From assembly GCF_004766045.1 (NCBI RefSeq), contig NZ_SPQQ01000003.1, positions 62,001-126,000 on the forward strand: DNA of 64,000 nt, given 5' to 3'. The stretch is from Desulfosporosinus fructosivorans. GTDB taxonomy: Bacteria; Bacillota; Desulfitobacteriia; Desulfitobacteriales; Desulfitobacteriaceae. Below the pieces are notes generated by a model, which worked only from the letters and a program-made list of their open reading frames with translations, made no database searches and was not told the origin of the DNA. Shown here piece by piece: positions 1-7,851 of this stretch (the first letter of the stretch is position 1; each line of letters starts with the position of its first letter). The position numbers were made by a program, and so were the translations under genes.

Positions 1-22
1 GAAACGTTAACAGGAGGACAGC

Positions 23-219
23 ATGAAAATAACGATCACCCCAAACCGACTTGTTGAAGGGTTTACCATTTGACAAACTAGGAAATCGAAGCAGGGTTTT
101 GCTTGGCTTGTGGTGTGAAAGTAAAAGATGGTATGGAGATAAAGGCAGTTTTGGCGGAGGCTTTTAATCAAAGGAAGCAGTTTTACTTATGCTTAAAGTG
201 GACCTTGATCATGGCTTGA
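23..219 (+). pseudogene. Decayed short coding remnant, unrecognised
   Basis: An AGGAGG ribosome binding site precedes an ATG at 23 that reads only 16 codons (MKITITPNRLVEGFTI) before TGA. From about 88 another frame stays open to a TGA at 217-219 and contains a CLAC motif followed by a second cysteine-bearing stretch (YLCLKW). The good ribosome site, the frame jump and the terminator just downstream suggest the frameshifted remains of a small cysteine-containing protein. I do not recognise the family. Confidence 0.25.
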
Positions 220-230
220 AGAAAGTATTA

Positions 231-265
231 AAGAACTACTCTGCACTAACAAGAGTAGTTCTTTT
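231..265 (+). terminator. Rho-independent terminator
   Basis: A 12-bp perfect stem (AAGAACTACTCT / AGAGTAGTTCTT) with a 9-nt loop ends in a short T run. It closes the remnant at the left edge. From here to 355 I see nothing else. Confidence 0.6.
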
Positions 266-355
266 GGTTTCAAATTAAACTTTTTAGATGCATGGCTATT
301 CCTTCAAAGGAAGCAAAGAATACTCCTGAAAATTTGGGAATGCAAATTAGTGTTC

Positions 356-1015
356 TTATGAGCTGATCCGTTTGGAGGCCAATAATTTGTTGAGATTTTC
401 CTTTAAAAAATCTCGAAATTGGAAAGCATCTTCAAAAGTGTAATCTGCTCCTATTTCCTTGGCAAAGGCATCAGTGATTGGTGCTCCACCTACAATAATT
501 TTAACCCCGTTACGTAATCCTTGCGCTTCCAGCTCAACGATCACATCTTTCATAACCGACATGGTTGTGGTTAGCAAGGCAGAGATCATTAGAATGTCAG
601 GTTTCTCTTTTCGTACTGCGCGGGCGAATTTCTTTGGAGAAACATTAACGCCAAGATCGATCAATTTGGCACCTGTCGTCATGGCCATGGCTTTGACAAT
701 GCTTAGGCCAATATCGTGTAAATCGCCAGCAACGGTACCCAAGATGATCTTTCCGAGCCCCTTTTTGGTGGGTGCGGTCAAGAGCGGTTCAATGACGGAT
801 AGCCCGGCATGCATTGAATGGGTAGCCATTAGGACCTCTGGAACATTAACTTTTTCTGTTCGGTATTTTTCAGCGATAATATTTATACCGGTAATAAGTC
901 CTTTTTCTAGAATGGAAGTAGCAGAATATCCTTGCGCTAAAGCTTGCTTCGTTAATTCTAGAGTTTCCTCAGATTCACCTTCTGCAATGGAGTGGATAAT
1001 ATCATCAAATATCAA
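356..1015 (-). CDS. Cobalamin-binding corrinoid protein of a methyltransferase system
   Basis: This 219-residue protein has the two-part layout of MtaC/MttC/MtgC-type corrinoid proteins: a helical cap domain at about 1-85, then a B12-binding Rossmann domain. The cobalt-ligand motif GDLHDIG (DxHxxG) is at about 98-104, followed by SALLTTTMSVM and GGAP, which line the cobalamin tail pocket. Such proteins carry a methyl group from a substrate methyltransferase (MttB or MtaB type) to a methyl-acceptor enzyme. The start is TTG at 1015. Its ribosome site AGGGGCGA overlaps the stop of the upstream regulator, so the two genes are probably translationally coupled. No methyltransferase lies beside it, which is unusual. 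A second corrinoid protein is at 59201. The family is secure; the substrate is unknown. Confidence 0.9.
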   Translation of the reverse strand: MIFDDIIHSIAEGESEETLELTKQALAQGYSATSILEKGLITGINIIAEKYRTEKVNVPEVLMATHSMHAGLSVIEPLLTAPTKKGLGKIILGTVAGDLHDIGLSIVKAMAMTTGAKLIDLGVNVSPKKFARAVRKEKPDILMISALLTTTMSVMKDVIVELEAQGLRNGVKIIVGGAPITDAFAKEIGADYTFEDAFQFRDFLKENLNKLLASKRISS

Positions 1016-1026
1016 TTAAATCGCCC

Positions 1027-2301
1027 CTAAAATAAGCTGTTTTTGTAGATCAAAGGAGTTACACCAATATATTTTCGGAATACTTCAGCAAAATAACTTT
1101 GACTTTTAAAGCCTATTGCCTTTGCCACTTGTTCAACGCTGAACTCCGGTTTTTTCATCAGTTCTACTGCTTTCTCAACACGGACCCTAGTTAGGTAATC
1201 GTTAAAGGTGCAATCTAATTCTAATCGGAATAAACGTGATAGGTGGGAGGGGCTGATAAACAGATAATCGGCAGTTGCTTTAATTGTAAGGGGTTTATGG
1301 TAATTTTCCATAACAAAATTTCGGGCGTTGTTAACTAAGCTAAGATGCTTCTTGTCGGCAAGTTTGAAAATTCCATCCAGGAATGCTTCAATGACTTTAT
1401 GGATTTTGAAAAAGAATTCTTCTATGCGTTCGATGCTGTTAATTTCATTATTAAAACCCTGAAGTTTGACCATGACTTGGTCTGCGTCAGCTCCCCCTTC
1501 AACTGCCGCTCTGGAGGACAGGGAGGCCAATTCAAGTACCCTTATTTTAATCGTAGCTTTATCACCAGCCGTCTTAGTTAAGAGGTCAGTTAATAAATCT
1601 TTCAGAGTACTTTCGGCCCTGGTCTTATCTCCAAGCCGTATATAACTTAGAAAACGCCTTTCTTTCTTCAAATATGATCGGTAGTCTGAAAACTCGGCAG
1701 TTGCCTTTTTCTTTCTGTTTTCTAGATCAGCTTTTATTTGGAGGCGTTGTAAATGATAGGCGTTTTCCTCTTCCATAGTATGAATATTTCTTTTAACTAA
1801 ATGATTTACCACAACAAAAAGCATATCGGCTGCAGCTTGAGACTGTTCAGGAGAGGTTATGGAAAGGGTTTTAATTTTTTGTTTTAATACATCGAAATCG
1901 ATCTCTTTAGAATTGCTTTTTTTTAACTCTCGAAGAAAAAACTCATCGGGTTTCCACAATAATACTTGTCCACAGATAATACTACCCAAAAATACATTAT
2001 CTAATATGATGGGAACAGCCCAGATTACAAGTCCAGCATGGCAACGAAAAAAATATGGCTCATTCCATTTTGCCGCTTCTAAAGTTGCTTCTTTATATGA
2101 ATCTAAACATTTCTTTTCACCTTTATTATGACTGCGGATAAATTGACAAAAATCACTTCTTCTTTTGTTTCCCAAGATAGCAAGTGTTTCACCTCTTCTA
2201 TTAACGGCTTCAATGTGTAAACCCGTAGCCTTTGAGAAGCTACCGAGGATTTCTTCTAAGTATTTAGGATCAAGAAAACTTTCAATATTTTTCTTAGACA
2301 T
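1027..2301 (-). CDS. PocR-domain AraC-family transcriptional regulator
   Basis: The N-terminal ~170 residues form a PocR-type ligand domain with its conserved cysteines (DFCQF, KKC, FRCHAG). The C-terminal ~100 residues carry two AraC helix-turn-helix units (TADYLFISPSHLSRLF and VAKAIGFKSQSYFAEVFRKY). PocR proteins respond to small organic or hydrocarbon-like ligands and in Firmicutes often sit beside corrinoid methyltransferase genes. I chose ATG at 2301, five codons inside the longest frame, because GGAGCGG lies 9 nt upstream of it and overlaps the earlier ATG. The next gene, the corrinoid protein, begins 11 nt after its stop, so the pair forms an operon. Confidence 0.85.
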   Translation of the reverse strand: MSKKNIESFLDPKYLEEILGSFSKATGLHIEAVNRRGETLAILGNKRRSDFCQFIRSHNKGEKKCLDSYKEATLEAAKWNEPYFFRCHAGLVIWAVPIILDNVFLGSIICGQVLLWKPDEFFLRELKKSNSKEIDFDVLKQKIKTLSITSPEQSQAAADMLFVVVNHLVKRNIHTMEEENAYHLQRLQIKADLENRKKKATAEFSDYRSYLKKERRFLSYIRLGDKTRAESTLKDLLTDLLTKTAGDKATIKIRVLELASLSSRAAVEGGADADQVMVKLQGFNNEINSIERIEEFFFKIHKVIEAFLDGIFKLADKKHLSLVNNARNFVMENYHKPLTIKATADYLFISPSHLSRLFRLELDCTFNDYLTRVRVEKAVELMKKPEFSVEQVAKAIGFKSQSYFAEVFRKYIGVTPLIYKNSLF

Positions 2302-2444
2302 ATATTCCCGCTCCATTGTTTGTTTATTTCTCTAAGAAATGGACTTGAAATTCAAGCGGATGATCCGAACAACTATATGTAATATTTCGCTGTAGAATGC
2401 ACAATACCTCTAAAATATGTAGTTAAACCGAAATGATTTATCCG

Positions 2445-3398
2445 TCATTTAGAGGCTGATAAATCGAGTAATTTTGTTGGTTGCATGTTGGTTTGGCACC
2501 CTCCTATCAGAAGCATACCCAGCATAACCAATAGTCCCCCAGACCATTGGTGCCATCCAATGTGCTCCCCTAATAATAAAACAGACAGAACCAACGAAGT
2601 GAGTGGCATCATACCGGAAAAGGCAGCAGCTGTATATGCGGTGCAACGTTTTATCCCAGCGTACCAGAACATGAAGGCAAGAGCAGTTACGAATATACCA
2701 TACCAAACCAATGCCAACCATTCTATAATACCAAGTGACATGAGCGACCAAACTGGGTGCTCGAACAAGGATGGTATTAGGCAAAGAAGCAAAGCAATTG
2801 CAGATACAAGCATTGTTTGGACAATGGGATTTAAGGGATTAGATCGATCTGTAATGATCCTAAGGCTACTAATACGAGAAAGAATATTGAATAAGGATTC
2901 GGATACTGCTGCACAGAGTACTAATATATTCCCAATTAAATGATTCATGGTCAAGGCATTTCCTGGTACCAGTATTCCCTGTAACAACAAAATACCTGCA
3001 ATAGTACTTAAAATACCGAAAAGGCTCTTCGTGGATAAGGGTTCCTTTAACAGCAACCATGCAAAAAGTGTGGTGGCAGCTGGTGTCGCGCCAGTCAAGA
3101 CTCCAGCTTCGCCTGAACTTGTGTGCAATAAACCTTGTAATAGAAACATACGAAATAGGAAAATACCACATAGCGCCTGTAATAGTAGTGTAACCCAGTC
3201 GCGGACCGACATCAGTGGAATAGCTTTCCTGAGATTCCTTCTGCAAAGCGGCAGTAGAGCAAGGCTTGCAAGCAACAAGCTGGTTGCAGTAATAGTAAAT
3301 GTTCCTAGATGACCAGTAACAAAACGTGCTGCAATAACTGAAGTTCCAGCCAGCGCAAAAGCACTCATTAAATATAGTTTGCCTTTTAACTGTTCCAT
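2445..3398 (-). CDS. EamA/DMT-family transporter
   Basis: This is an about 317-residue integral membrane protein with some ten hydrophobic segments and the internal duplication of the drug/metabolite transporter superfamily. EamA landmarks include ASLALLPLCRR, GATPAATTLFAWLLLKEPLS and LVWYGIFVTALAFMFWY. It probably exports an amino acid or related metabolite; the substrate cannot be read. I use ATG 3398 because GGAGGAG sits 6 nt upstream. The longer frame from 3434 lacks a ribosome site. It is transcribed divergently from the MocR regulator at 3645, a common MocR-transporter pairing, so that regulator probably controls it. Confidence 0.85.
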   Translation of the reverse strand: MEQLKGKLYLMSAFALAGTSVIAARFVTGHLGTFTITATSLLLASLALLPLCRRNLRKAIPLMSVRDWVTLLLQALCGIFLFRMFLLQGLLHTSSGEAGVLTGATPAATTLFAWLLLKEPLSTKSLFGILSTIAGILLLQGILVPGNALTMNHLIGNILVLCAAVSESLFNILSRISSLRIITDRSNPLNPIVQTMLVSAIALLLCLIPSLFEHPVWSLMSLGIIEWLALVWYGIFVTALAFMFWYAGIKRCTAYTAAAFSGMMPLTSLVLSVLLLGEHIGWHQWSGGLLVMLGMLLIGGCQTNMQPTKLLDLSASK

Positions 3399-3430
3399 TT
3401 CATTCTCCTCCAAAATAATAGTGCATCCAA

Positions 3431-3544
3431 TCATTAAACTCCCTCTTCGACAAGTGGGAGTAGGATACCGTTCTCTACTTCGGTGGGGGTAAGCTCACCC
3501 ACCAAATTCTCGATGTTTAACTTAAGTTGAACGAGTTCACTTTG
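3431..3544 (+). repeat. Intergenic repeat family A, near full-length copy
   Basis: An about 110-nt element runs from CCAATCATTAAACTCCC to TGAACGAGTTCACTT. It contains a small hairpin around ACTCCC...GGGAGT, then TTCGGTGGGGGT with a complementary CACCC, then the conserved core CTCGATGTTTAACTTAAG. A very similar copy is at 24701-24812 and an inverted one at 41596-41690. It overlaps the start region of the EamA gene. Confidence 0.6.
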
Positions 3545-3545
3545 C

Positions 3546-3575
3546 TTGTAGTGGGATAAACAGGTATGTTATAAT
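3546..3575 (+). promoter_or_regulatory. Predicted promoter of the MocR regulator
   Basis: A perfect TATAAT at 3570-3575 is preceded at 18 bp by TTGTAG (3546-3551). The hexamer spacing and the position just upstream of the operator-like repeats support it; the -35 is weak. Confidence 0.45.
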
Positions 3576-3586
3576 CATACAAAATA

Positions 3587-3635
3587 AACTGGTCTGGAAA
3601 AAGAACCAGTTGAGCAGATTATCGATAGTCCAGTT
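3587..3635 (+). promoter_or_regulatory. Candidate MocR operator, three half-sites
   Basis: AACTGGT (3587-3593) and its complement ACCAGTT (3605-3611) form an inverted repeat. A third TCCAGTT lies at 3629-3635, directly before the ribosome site. CTGGT-type repeats are typical targets of MocR/PdxR regulators. The position fits autoregulation and control of the divergent transporter. Binding is inferred. Confidence 0.5.
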
Positions 3636-3644
3636 GGAGGGAAT

Positions 3645-5036
3645 ATGTGGGGAATAGAATTACAGCGTCAAGGCGAGATTTCTTTATCACGTCAGATTTA
3701 CCAAACACTGAGAGATTACATAATAGATGGGCAGATAAAACAAGGTGAAGCATTACCTTCTACACGTGAATTAGCAAAACAACTGACAGTATCACGTAAT
3801 ACTGTCAGTGAAGCCTACGAAATGTTAATAGCCGAGGGGTTTGTCATTAGCCGCCAGGGTTCTCCAACACGAGTAGCTGAGGGCCTGAGCCTTGAAAAAA
3901 CACCTTTCGTAGAACGAACAAAAGAAACACTGCCTCATCCTCAATCATTCAGAGTGGATTTTAAGACTGGTCAGCCAGATCTGCGATATTTTCCGCGCTA
4001 TCTATGGCAACAACTATTTGTCAAAACGTTTGAAAAAATGCCGTTGAATCAATTAGGTTATTCCGGACCGGAAGGACTTCTGCCGTTACGTGAAGAAATT
4101 GCTGCATGGCTATTTCGAAGCAAAGGGCTTGCAGTTAGTTCACAGGATATTTTCATTACTGCAGGCGCCACACAAGCGTTACACTTGCTTGCCGATTTAT
4201 TATCTACAGATGGACGAGAGATGCTGATAGAGGACCCTTGTCATATTGGTATGCTGAGAGCCCTACAAGGAAAAGGATATTCAATGCGTCCTGTGCCGGT
4301 GGATGCCCTAGGACTTCAGACCGATTATCTTGAGGGCAAGGGAGCAGGTGCAATCTATGTAACACCGTCGCATCAGTTTCCTCTGGGAGGTATTCTTCCA
4401 GCTACCCGCCGAGCTGAGCTGATACGATTTGCGAGGGATAATAACTTGTATATTGTTGAGGATGATTACGACAGTGAATTCCGATATTGCGGGGCATCAG
4501 TATCTCCTCTCTATGCGATGGATCCTCAACGGGTAATTTATGTTGGTACATTCAGCAAAATTCTATTTCCAGCGTTACGGATTGGCTATGTGGTGTTGCC
4601 GCTCAAACTACATTCACAATGGCGGTATTTGCGCATTCATGCAGATGTTCAGAATCCCCCATTCGAACAGGCGGCGTTGGCTGAATACTTACATACTCGA
4701 AAACTGGATAGGCATGTACAGCAGATGCGCAGGTTATATGGGCAGAGGCGACAGGTCCTTCTACAAACGTTGGAAGAAACCTTCGTAAAAGTATGGCACC
4801 CATGGGGAGATGCCGCAGGGTTACATTTGGCACTAGAATTTCCGGGTCTGCGTTTTGATAGTGAATTTGCACAGCGTGCTCAAAATTATGGGATTCGTGT
4901 TACTCCAGTGGAATATCATAGTATCTGTAAAGGCAAGCATTTAGATAAGTTGCTGATAGGATATGGGCATTTGGAACCGGATGAGATCCGAAAAGGAATC
5001 CTATTGTTGCATGACTTTATGAAAGAAAATAGTTAA
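3645..5036 (+). CDS. MocR/PdxR-type GntR regulator with aminotransferase domain
   Basis: This 463-residue protein has a GntR winged helix at about 10-75 (REISLSRQIYQTLRDYII, LPSTRELAKQLTVSRNTV) and then an inactive-type fold-I aminotransferase domain. The PLP-binding lysine is visible in VGTFSKILFPALRIGY, with DDYDSEFRY upstream. Members bind PLP as a sensor and control vitamin B6, GABA, taurine or transporter genes. Here it faces an EamA exporter, its likely target. The start is ATG 3645 behind GGAGGGA. The length is normal for the family. Confidence 0.9.
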   Translation: MWGIELQRQGEISLSRQIYQTLRDYIIDGQIKQGEALPSTRELAKQLTVSRNTVSEAYEMLIAEGFVISRQGSPTRVAEGLSLEKTPFVERTKETLPHPQSFRVDFKTGQPDLRYFPRYLWQQLFVKTFEKMPLNQLGYSGPEGLLPLREEIAAWLFRSKGLAVSSQDIFITAGATQALHLLADLLSTDGREMLIEDPCHIGMLRALQGKGYSMRPVPVDALGLQTDYLEGKGAGAIYVTPSHQFPLGGILPATRRAELIRFARDNNLYIVEDDYDSEFRYCGASVSPLYAMDPQRVIYVGTFSKILFPALRIGYVVLPLKLHSQWRYLRIHADVQNPPFEQAALAEYLHTRKLDRHVQQMRRLYGQRRQVLLQTLEETFVKVWHPWGDAAGLHLALEFPGLRFDSEFAQRAQNYGIRVTPVEYHSICKGKHLDKLLIGYGHLEPDEIRKGILLLHDFMKENS

Positions 5037-5038
5037 AA

Positions 5039-5083
5039 GGGCGCCTCAGAGTAGAAAGTAATTTCTATTCTGAGCGCCCTTTT
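5039..5083. terminator. Bidirectional terminator between convergent genes
   Basis: A long stem (GGGCGCCTCAGA...TCTGA-GCGCCC) with an AT-rich interior is followed by TTTTAT on the plus strand and preceded by AAAA. It sits between the convergent MocR and MFS genes. A partial family-A repeat core (TTTAACTTTAGTTGAAG, 5106-5122) follows. Confidence 0.7.
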
Positions 5084-5124
5084 ATGATAATAGCATTGCG
5101 ACCTGTTTAACTTTAGTTGAAGAT

Positions 5125-6531
5125 TTACTTCGCTTTGGCATAACTTTTACGGTTAAAGGAGATAAAAGCTGCTACAAAGGCGATAACCATTCCCACTAAC
5201 ATAACCGCATGGTATGCGGACATGAACGCATTTACTTGACCGGACTTAGGCATGGTGACACCACCCATGGCTTCAAATAAGGCGACGGACCACGCAATAC
5301 CAGTGACCATACCTAAGTTCCTAACCAAGCTATTGATGCCTCCGGCAATACCCAACTTTTGGGGAGGAACTGAACTCATGACACTGCTATTGTTGGGGGA
5401 TTGAAACATACCGGATCCCAAACCCATGAGCATTGAACCTGGAAGTATGTGGTAGAAACTTGCCGTGGCTGAAAGAGTAGAGAAATAGAACAAGCCGAGT
5501 CCTGTAATAACTAAACCACTTGTAGTGAGAACCATGGGACCAAATTTGTCAGAGGCATGACCACTAATCGGAGCCACTAAGGCCATCACGATAGGGAAAA
5601 TCATTAGGATCATACCAACCTGTTTGGGTTGGTAATTAAGAACTCCTTGCAAATAAAAAGGTAAGATCATAGTGTTGGCAAACATCGCGACAAAGGACAA
5701 CCCTCCTGAAAGATTACCAATTAGGAAAGGTCGATTACGAAATAGGGATAAATCAATCATAGGATGTTCGACTTTTCGTTCAGTAAGAAGGAATAAGACC
5801 AGCAATGCCGTTCCTAACACCAGGCTCAAGAGTACAGGCAGGCTTGACCATCCCCAGTCTTCACCATTTGTAATGCCCAAGAGCACGAAGATCATCCCAA
5901 ACGTAAAAGTTAAGGCTCCAAGAAAGTCAAAACTTTCTTTCTCCTTACTGGGAACATCCATGGGCAGAATCAGAAGAACTGCTGCAAAACCAATAAGTCC
6001 TATGGGAATATTGATGTAAAAGATGGAGCGCCAGCCAGCTAAACCAATCAGAATGCCACCCAGTGCTGGTCCAGTTAGAGAACCTAGGGCAACGACGGTC
6101 CCCGTTAGGCCTAATGCCTTACCCCGCTCTTTAGGTGGAAAAATTGAGGTGATAATAGCAGCGCTGTTGGACATTAACATAGCGGCACCAACTGCTTGAA
6201 ACACTCGGGTCCCCACTAAAAACCAGATGTTTTGAGCTAAGCCGCAGAGCGCAGAGCCAAGAATAAAGACCAAAAAACCAATTGCAAAGACTTTTTTTCG
6301 CCCAACTAAGTCAGCAAGACGACCAAAGACTGGCAATAAACTAGTTATGGTTAAAAGATAGGCAGTTACCACCCATTGTAAGGTGGAAAGATTCGAATTA
6401 AGTTGGCCAGAAATGGTGGGTAGTGCTACATTGACAATACTGCTATCCAATGTCGCCATGAAGGTGCCTACGGCAACCGTTGCTAGGACATACCATCGAT
6501 ACTTCGGTGAATTCTTGATATTCTCAAACAT
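5125..6531 (-). CDS. DHA2-family (EmrB/QacA-like) MFS drug efflux transporter
   Basis: This 468-residue, very hydrophobic protein opens with the DHA2 signature TLDSSIVNVALPTI. It carries MFS motif A (GRLADLVGRKKVF) and the antiporter motif C (LTGPALGGIL). About 14 membrane segments can be drawn, as expected for proton-coupled multidrug exporters. A GGAGGAG ribosome site lies in the 12-nt gap after the MarR gene stop, so the two form one operon in which MarR probably represses efflux until a toxic ligand binds. The substrate is not predictable. Confidence 0.9.
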   Translation of the reverse strand: MFENIKNSPKYRWYVLATVAVGTFMATLDSSIVNVALPTISGQLNSNLSTLQWVVTAYLLTITSLLPVFGRLADLVGRKKVFAIGFLVFILGSALCGLAQNIWFLVGTRVFQAVGAAMLMSNSAAIITSIFPPKERGKALGLTGTVVALGSLTGPALGGILIGLAGWRSIFYINIPIGLIGFAAVLLILPMDVPSKEKESFDFLGALTFTFGMIFVLLGITNGEDWGWSSLPVLLSLVLGTALLVLFLLTERKVEHPMIDLSLFRNRPFLIGNLSGGLSFVAMFANTMILPFYLQGVLNYQPKQVGMILMIFPIVMALVAPISGHASDKFGPMVLTTSGLVITGLGLFYFSTLSATASFYHILPGSMLMGLGSGMFQSPNNSSVMSSVPPQKLGIAGGINSLVRNLGMVTGIAWSVALFEAMGGVTMPKSGQVNAFMSAYHAVMLVGMVIAFVAAFISFNRKSYAKAK

Positions 6532-6543
6532 GGTTCTCCTCCT

Positions 6544-6963
6544 CTAATCCAAATTGTCGCTAATTCTATTTAGTAGATTCTTGAGTTCGTCCTGTTCTTG
6601 TTCAGATAAGCCTTGTAACGCATGATCCAAAGCTTGAAGAGCTAAAGGGGTGAGCGCAGCTCTTATTTCTTGACCCTCACGAGTAAGGTAGATCAGAGAT
6701 ATCCGTCTGTCTACTGGATCAGCTTGGCGGCGAATCAATCCCCGCCGTTCCAGTTTGTCCAGAATGCGAGTAATAGTAGGTTGATCCTTAAAAGTTATTT
6801 CAGACAACTGTTTTTGGGAAATGCCGTCTTGAACCCACAGCCATTTGAGTAGTGGCCATTGTTCATGAGTTACATTGTAAGGTTTTAGTGCCCTAGCAAG
6901 GTTATTCTTCATTTTTGCATTGGTTTTGCCAATAATAGACCCTAAATTATATTCGTAGTTAAT
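6544..6963 (-). CDS. MarR-family transcriptional repressor
   Basis: The winged-helix core (QKQLSEITFKDQPTITRILD, RRQADPVDRRISLIYLT) and flanking dimerisation helices are those of MarR proteins. The start is a puzzle. A strong GAGGAGGT is followed at 8 nt by ATT (6963), which would give the natural MarR N-terminus (M/I)NYEYNLGSIIGK. No ATG, GTG or TTG is properly placed after it. Alternatives upstream are TTG 6984, ATG 7002 and ATG 7035, none with a ribosome site; the last lies inside the predicted operator. A rare ATT start is therefore my preferred reading. It is the first gene of the operon with the MFS pump. Confidence 0.8.
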   Translation of the reverse strand: MNYEYNLGSIIGKTNAKMKNNLARALKPYNVTHEQWPLLKWLWVQDGISQKQLSEITFKDQPTITRILDKLERRGLIRRQADPVDRRISLIYLTREGQEIRAALTPLALQALDHALQGLSEQEQDELKNLLNRISDNLD

Positions 6964-7008
6964 TAGGATTACCTCCTCAATCAAATAAACAAATAAATAC
7001 ATACATAC

Positions 7009-7045
7009 ATTAATTGTCATAGTAATGATTGTCATGGCAATTAAT
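7009..7045. promoter_or_regulatory. Candidate MarR operator
   Basis: The perfect inverted arms ATTAATTG (7009-7016) and CAATTAAT (7038-7045) flank two direct copies of ATTGTCAT (7013-7020 and 7028-7035). The element lies just upstream of the MarR gene and fits autorepression of the marR-MFS operon. Binding is inferred. Confidence 0.45.
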
Positions 7046-7133
7046 ATATGGAGAGCATATCACTAACATGTACAATAATCAAGCGTTATGTAATCAGGTG
7101 CTAGTGCTTAGATATTCTTGATTAGTTAGGCCT

Positions 7134-7175
7134 AAAACCCCTTAACAGTATAGATTTACCGTTAAGGGGTTTATT
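7134..7175. terminator. Terminator-like hairpin
   Basis: AAAACCCCTTAAC pairs with GTTAAGGGGTTT across a 14-nt loop, followed by TATTATT. It lies downstream of the minus-strand yggT gene and upstream of marR, and could end yggT transcripts. Confidence 0.5.
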
Positions 7176-7183
7176 ATTGGATT

Positions 7184-7237
7184 GTGCAAGTTGAGAACGG
7201 TTCTTGTGTGCAAGTTGGGGACGGTTCTTGAACTTGC
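7184..7237. repeat. REP-like repeat family B, tandem pair
   Basis: Two direct copies of GTGCAAGTTGRGRACGGTTCTT, period 24, at 7184 and 7208 are closed by an inverted AACTTGC at 7231-7237. The same GGGACGGTTCTT core recurs at about 9893 and as a perfect palindrome at 46127-46169. Confidence 0.6.
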
Positions 7238-7314
7238 ATTTATTTTAGGAAGTTAATATGAATTGTTCCTATGGGGTATTTCGATTTGTAGGGCTAATTC
7301 ATGCAGCGGCCTTG

Positions 7315-7692
7315 CTAGCGGATTTCGGTATTTTGAACAGGTCTGCTAATTTCAATTAACTTAACAATACCCCAAGCAATGATAGCATAAACAATCATCG
7401 CAATGATGGTGGCTGGTTCTAAGACTGACTGTGCCTCAATCCCCTTCGTTGTAGCCGTTCTGAAAATACCAGAAAAGGGAGATAAGAACGCTTGTGATAC
7501 TGTATATATGAACGATACAAAGGGGCTTTGAGGGTTGGCCCCTAGAACTTTGAAGACAAGACGAAAGGCAAATAATACTTCTAGAACGCCTAAGATATAA
7601 TAAACTATTTTCTTAGCTTTGAGATTTCCTTTGCCAGTTACTCTAAGGGTATCTTCCTGTATCGGTCGTTTCCCTGGTTCCATATTATCCAT
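7315..7692 (-). CDS. YggT-family small membrane protein
   Basis: This 125-residue protein has a basic cytoplasmic N-terminus and two to three hydrophobic segments with YggT landmarks: YILGVLEVLFAFRLVFKVLG, NPQSPFVSFIYTVS, and a final helix ending WGIVKLIEI. YggT proteins are conserved membrane proteins linked to osmotic shock and cell-envelope or division functions, without a settled biochemical role. It starts at ATG 7692 behind GGGAGG. It is transcribed alone, divergently from cooS. Confidence 0.8.
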   Translation of the reverse strand: MDNMEPGKRPIQEDTLRVTGKGNLKAKKIVYYILGVLEVLFAFRLVFKVLGANPQSPFVSFIYTVSQAFLSPFSGIFRTATTKGIEAQSVLEPATIIAMIVYAIIAWGIVKLIEISRPVQNTEIR

Positions 7693-7851
7693 TGTTATTG
7701 AACCTCCCTATAAAGTTACTATTTACTATCTTTCCACAGTTTATCATCAACTATAACACATCTAAGTTTGATCTGAAAATTAGTAACTATACATATTTGC
7801 CATTGCTGATGAGCAAACTTTCTATAGTAAGAAATAAAAGGGGGATCGGTA

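Noticed and set aside
459..1019. 186-codon plus-strand open frame opposite the corrinoid gene
   Set aside because: It is the antisense of a clear corrinoid protein, has no ribosome site and no family resemblance.
2449..3246. Overlapping minus-strand frames within the EamA gene, suggesting a frameshift
   Set aside because: The EamA frame is complete and typical in length; the others are shadows in another frame.
7184..7237. CRISPR-like direct repeats
   Set aside because: Only two copies with a 2-nt spacer; the motif matches the dispersed REP-like family.
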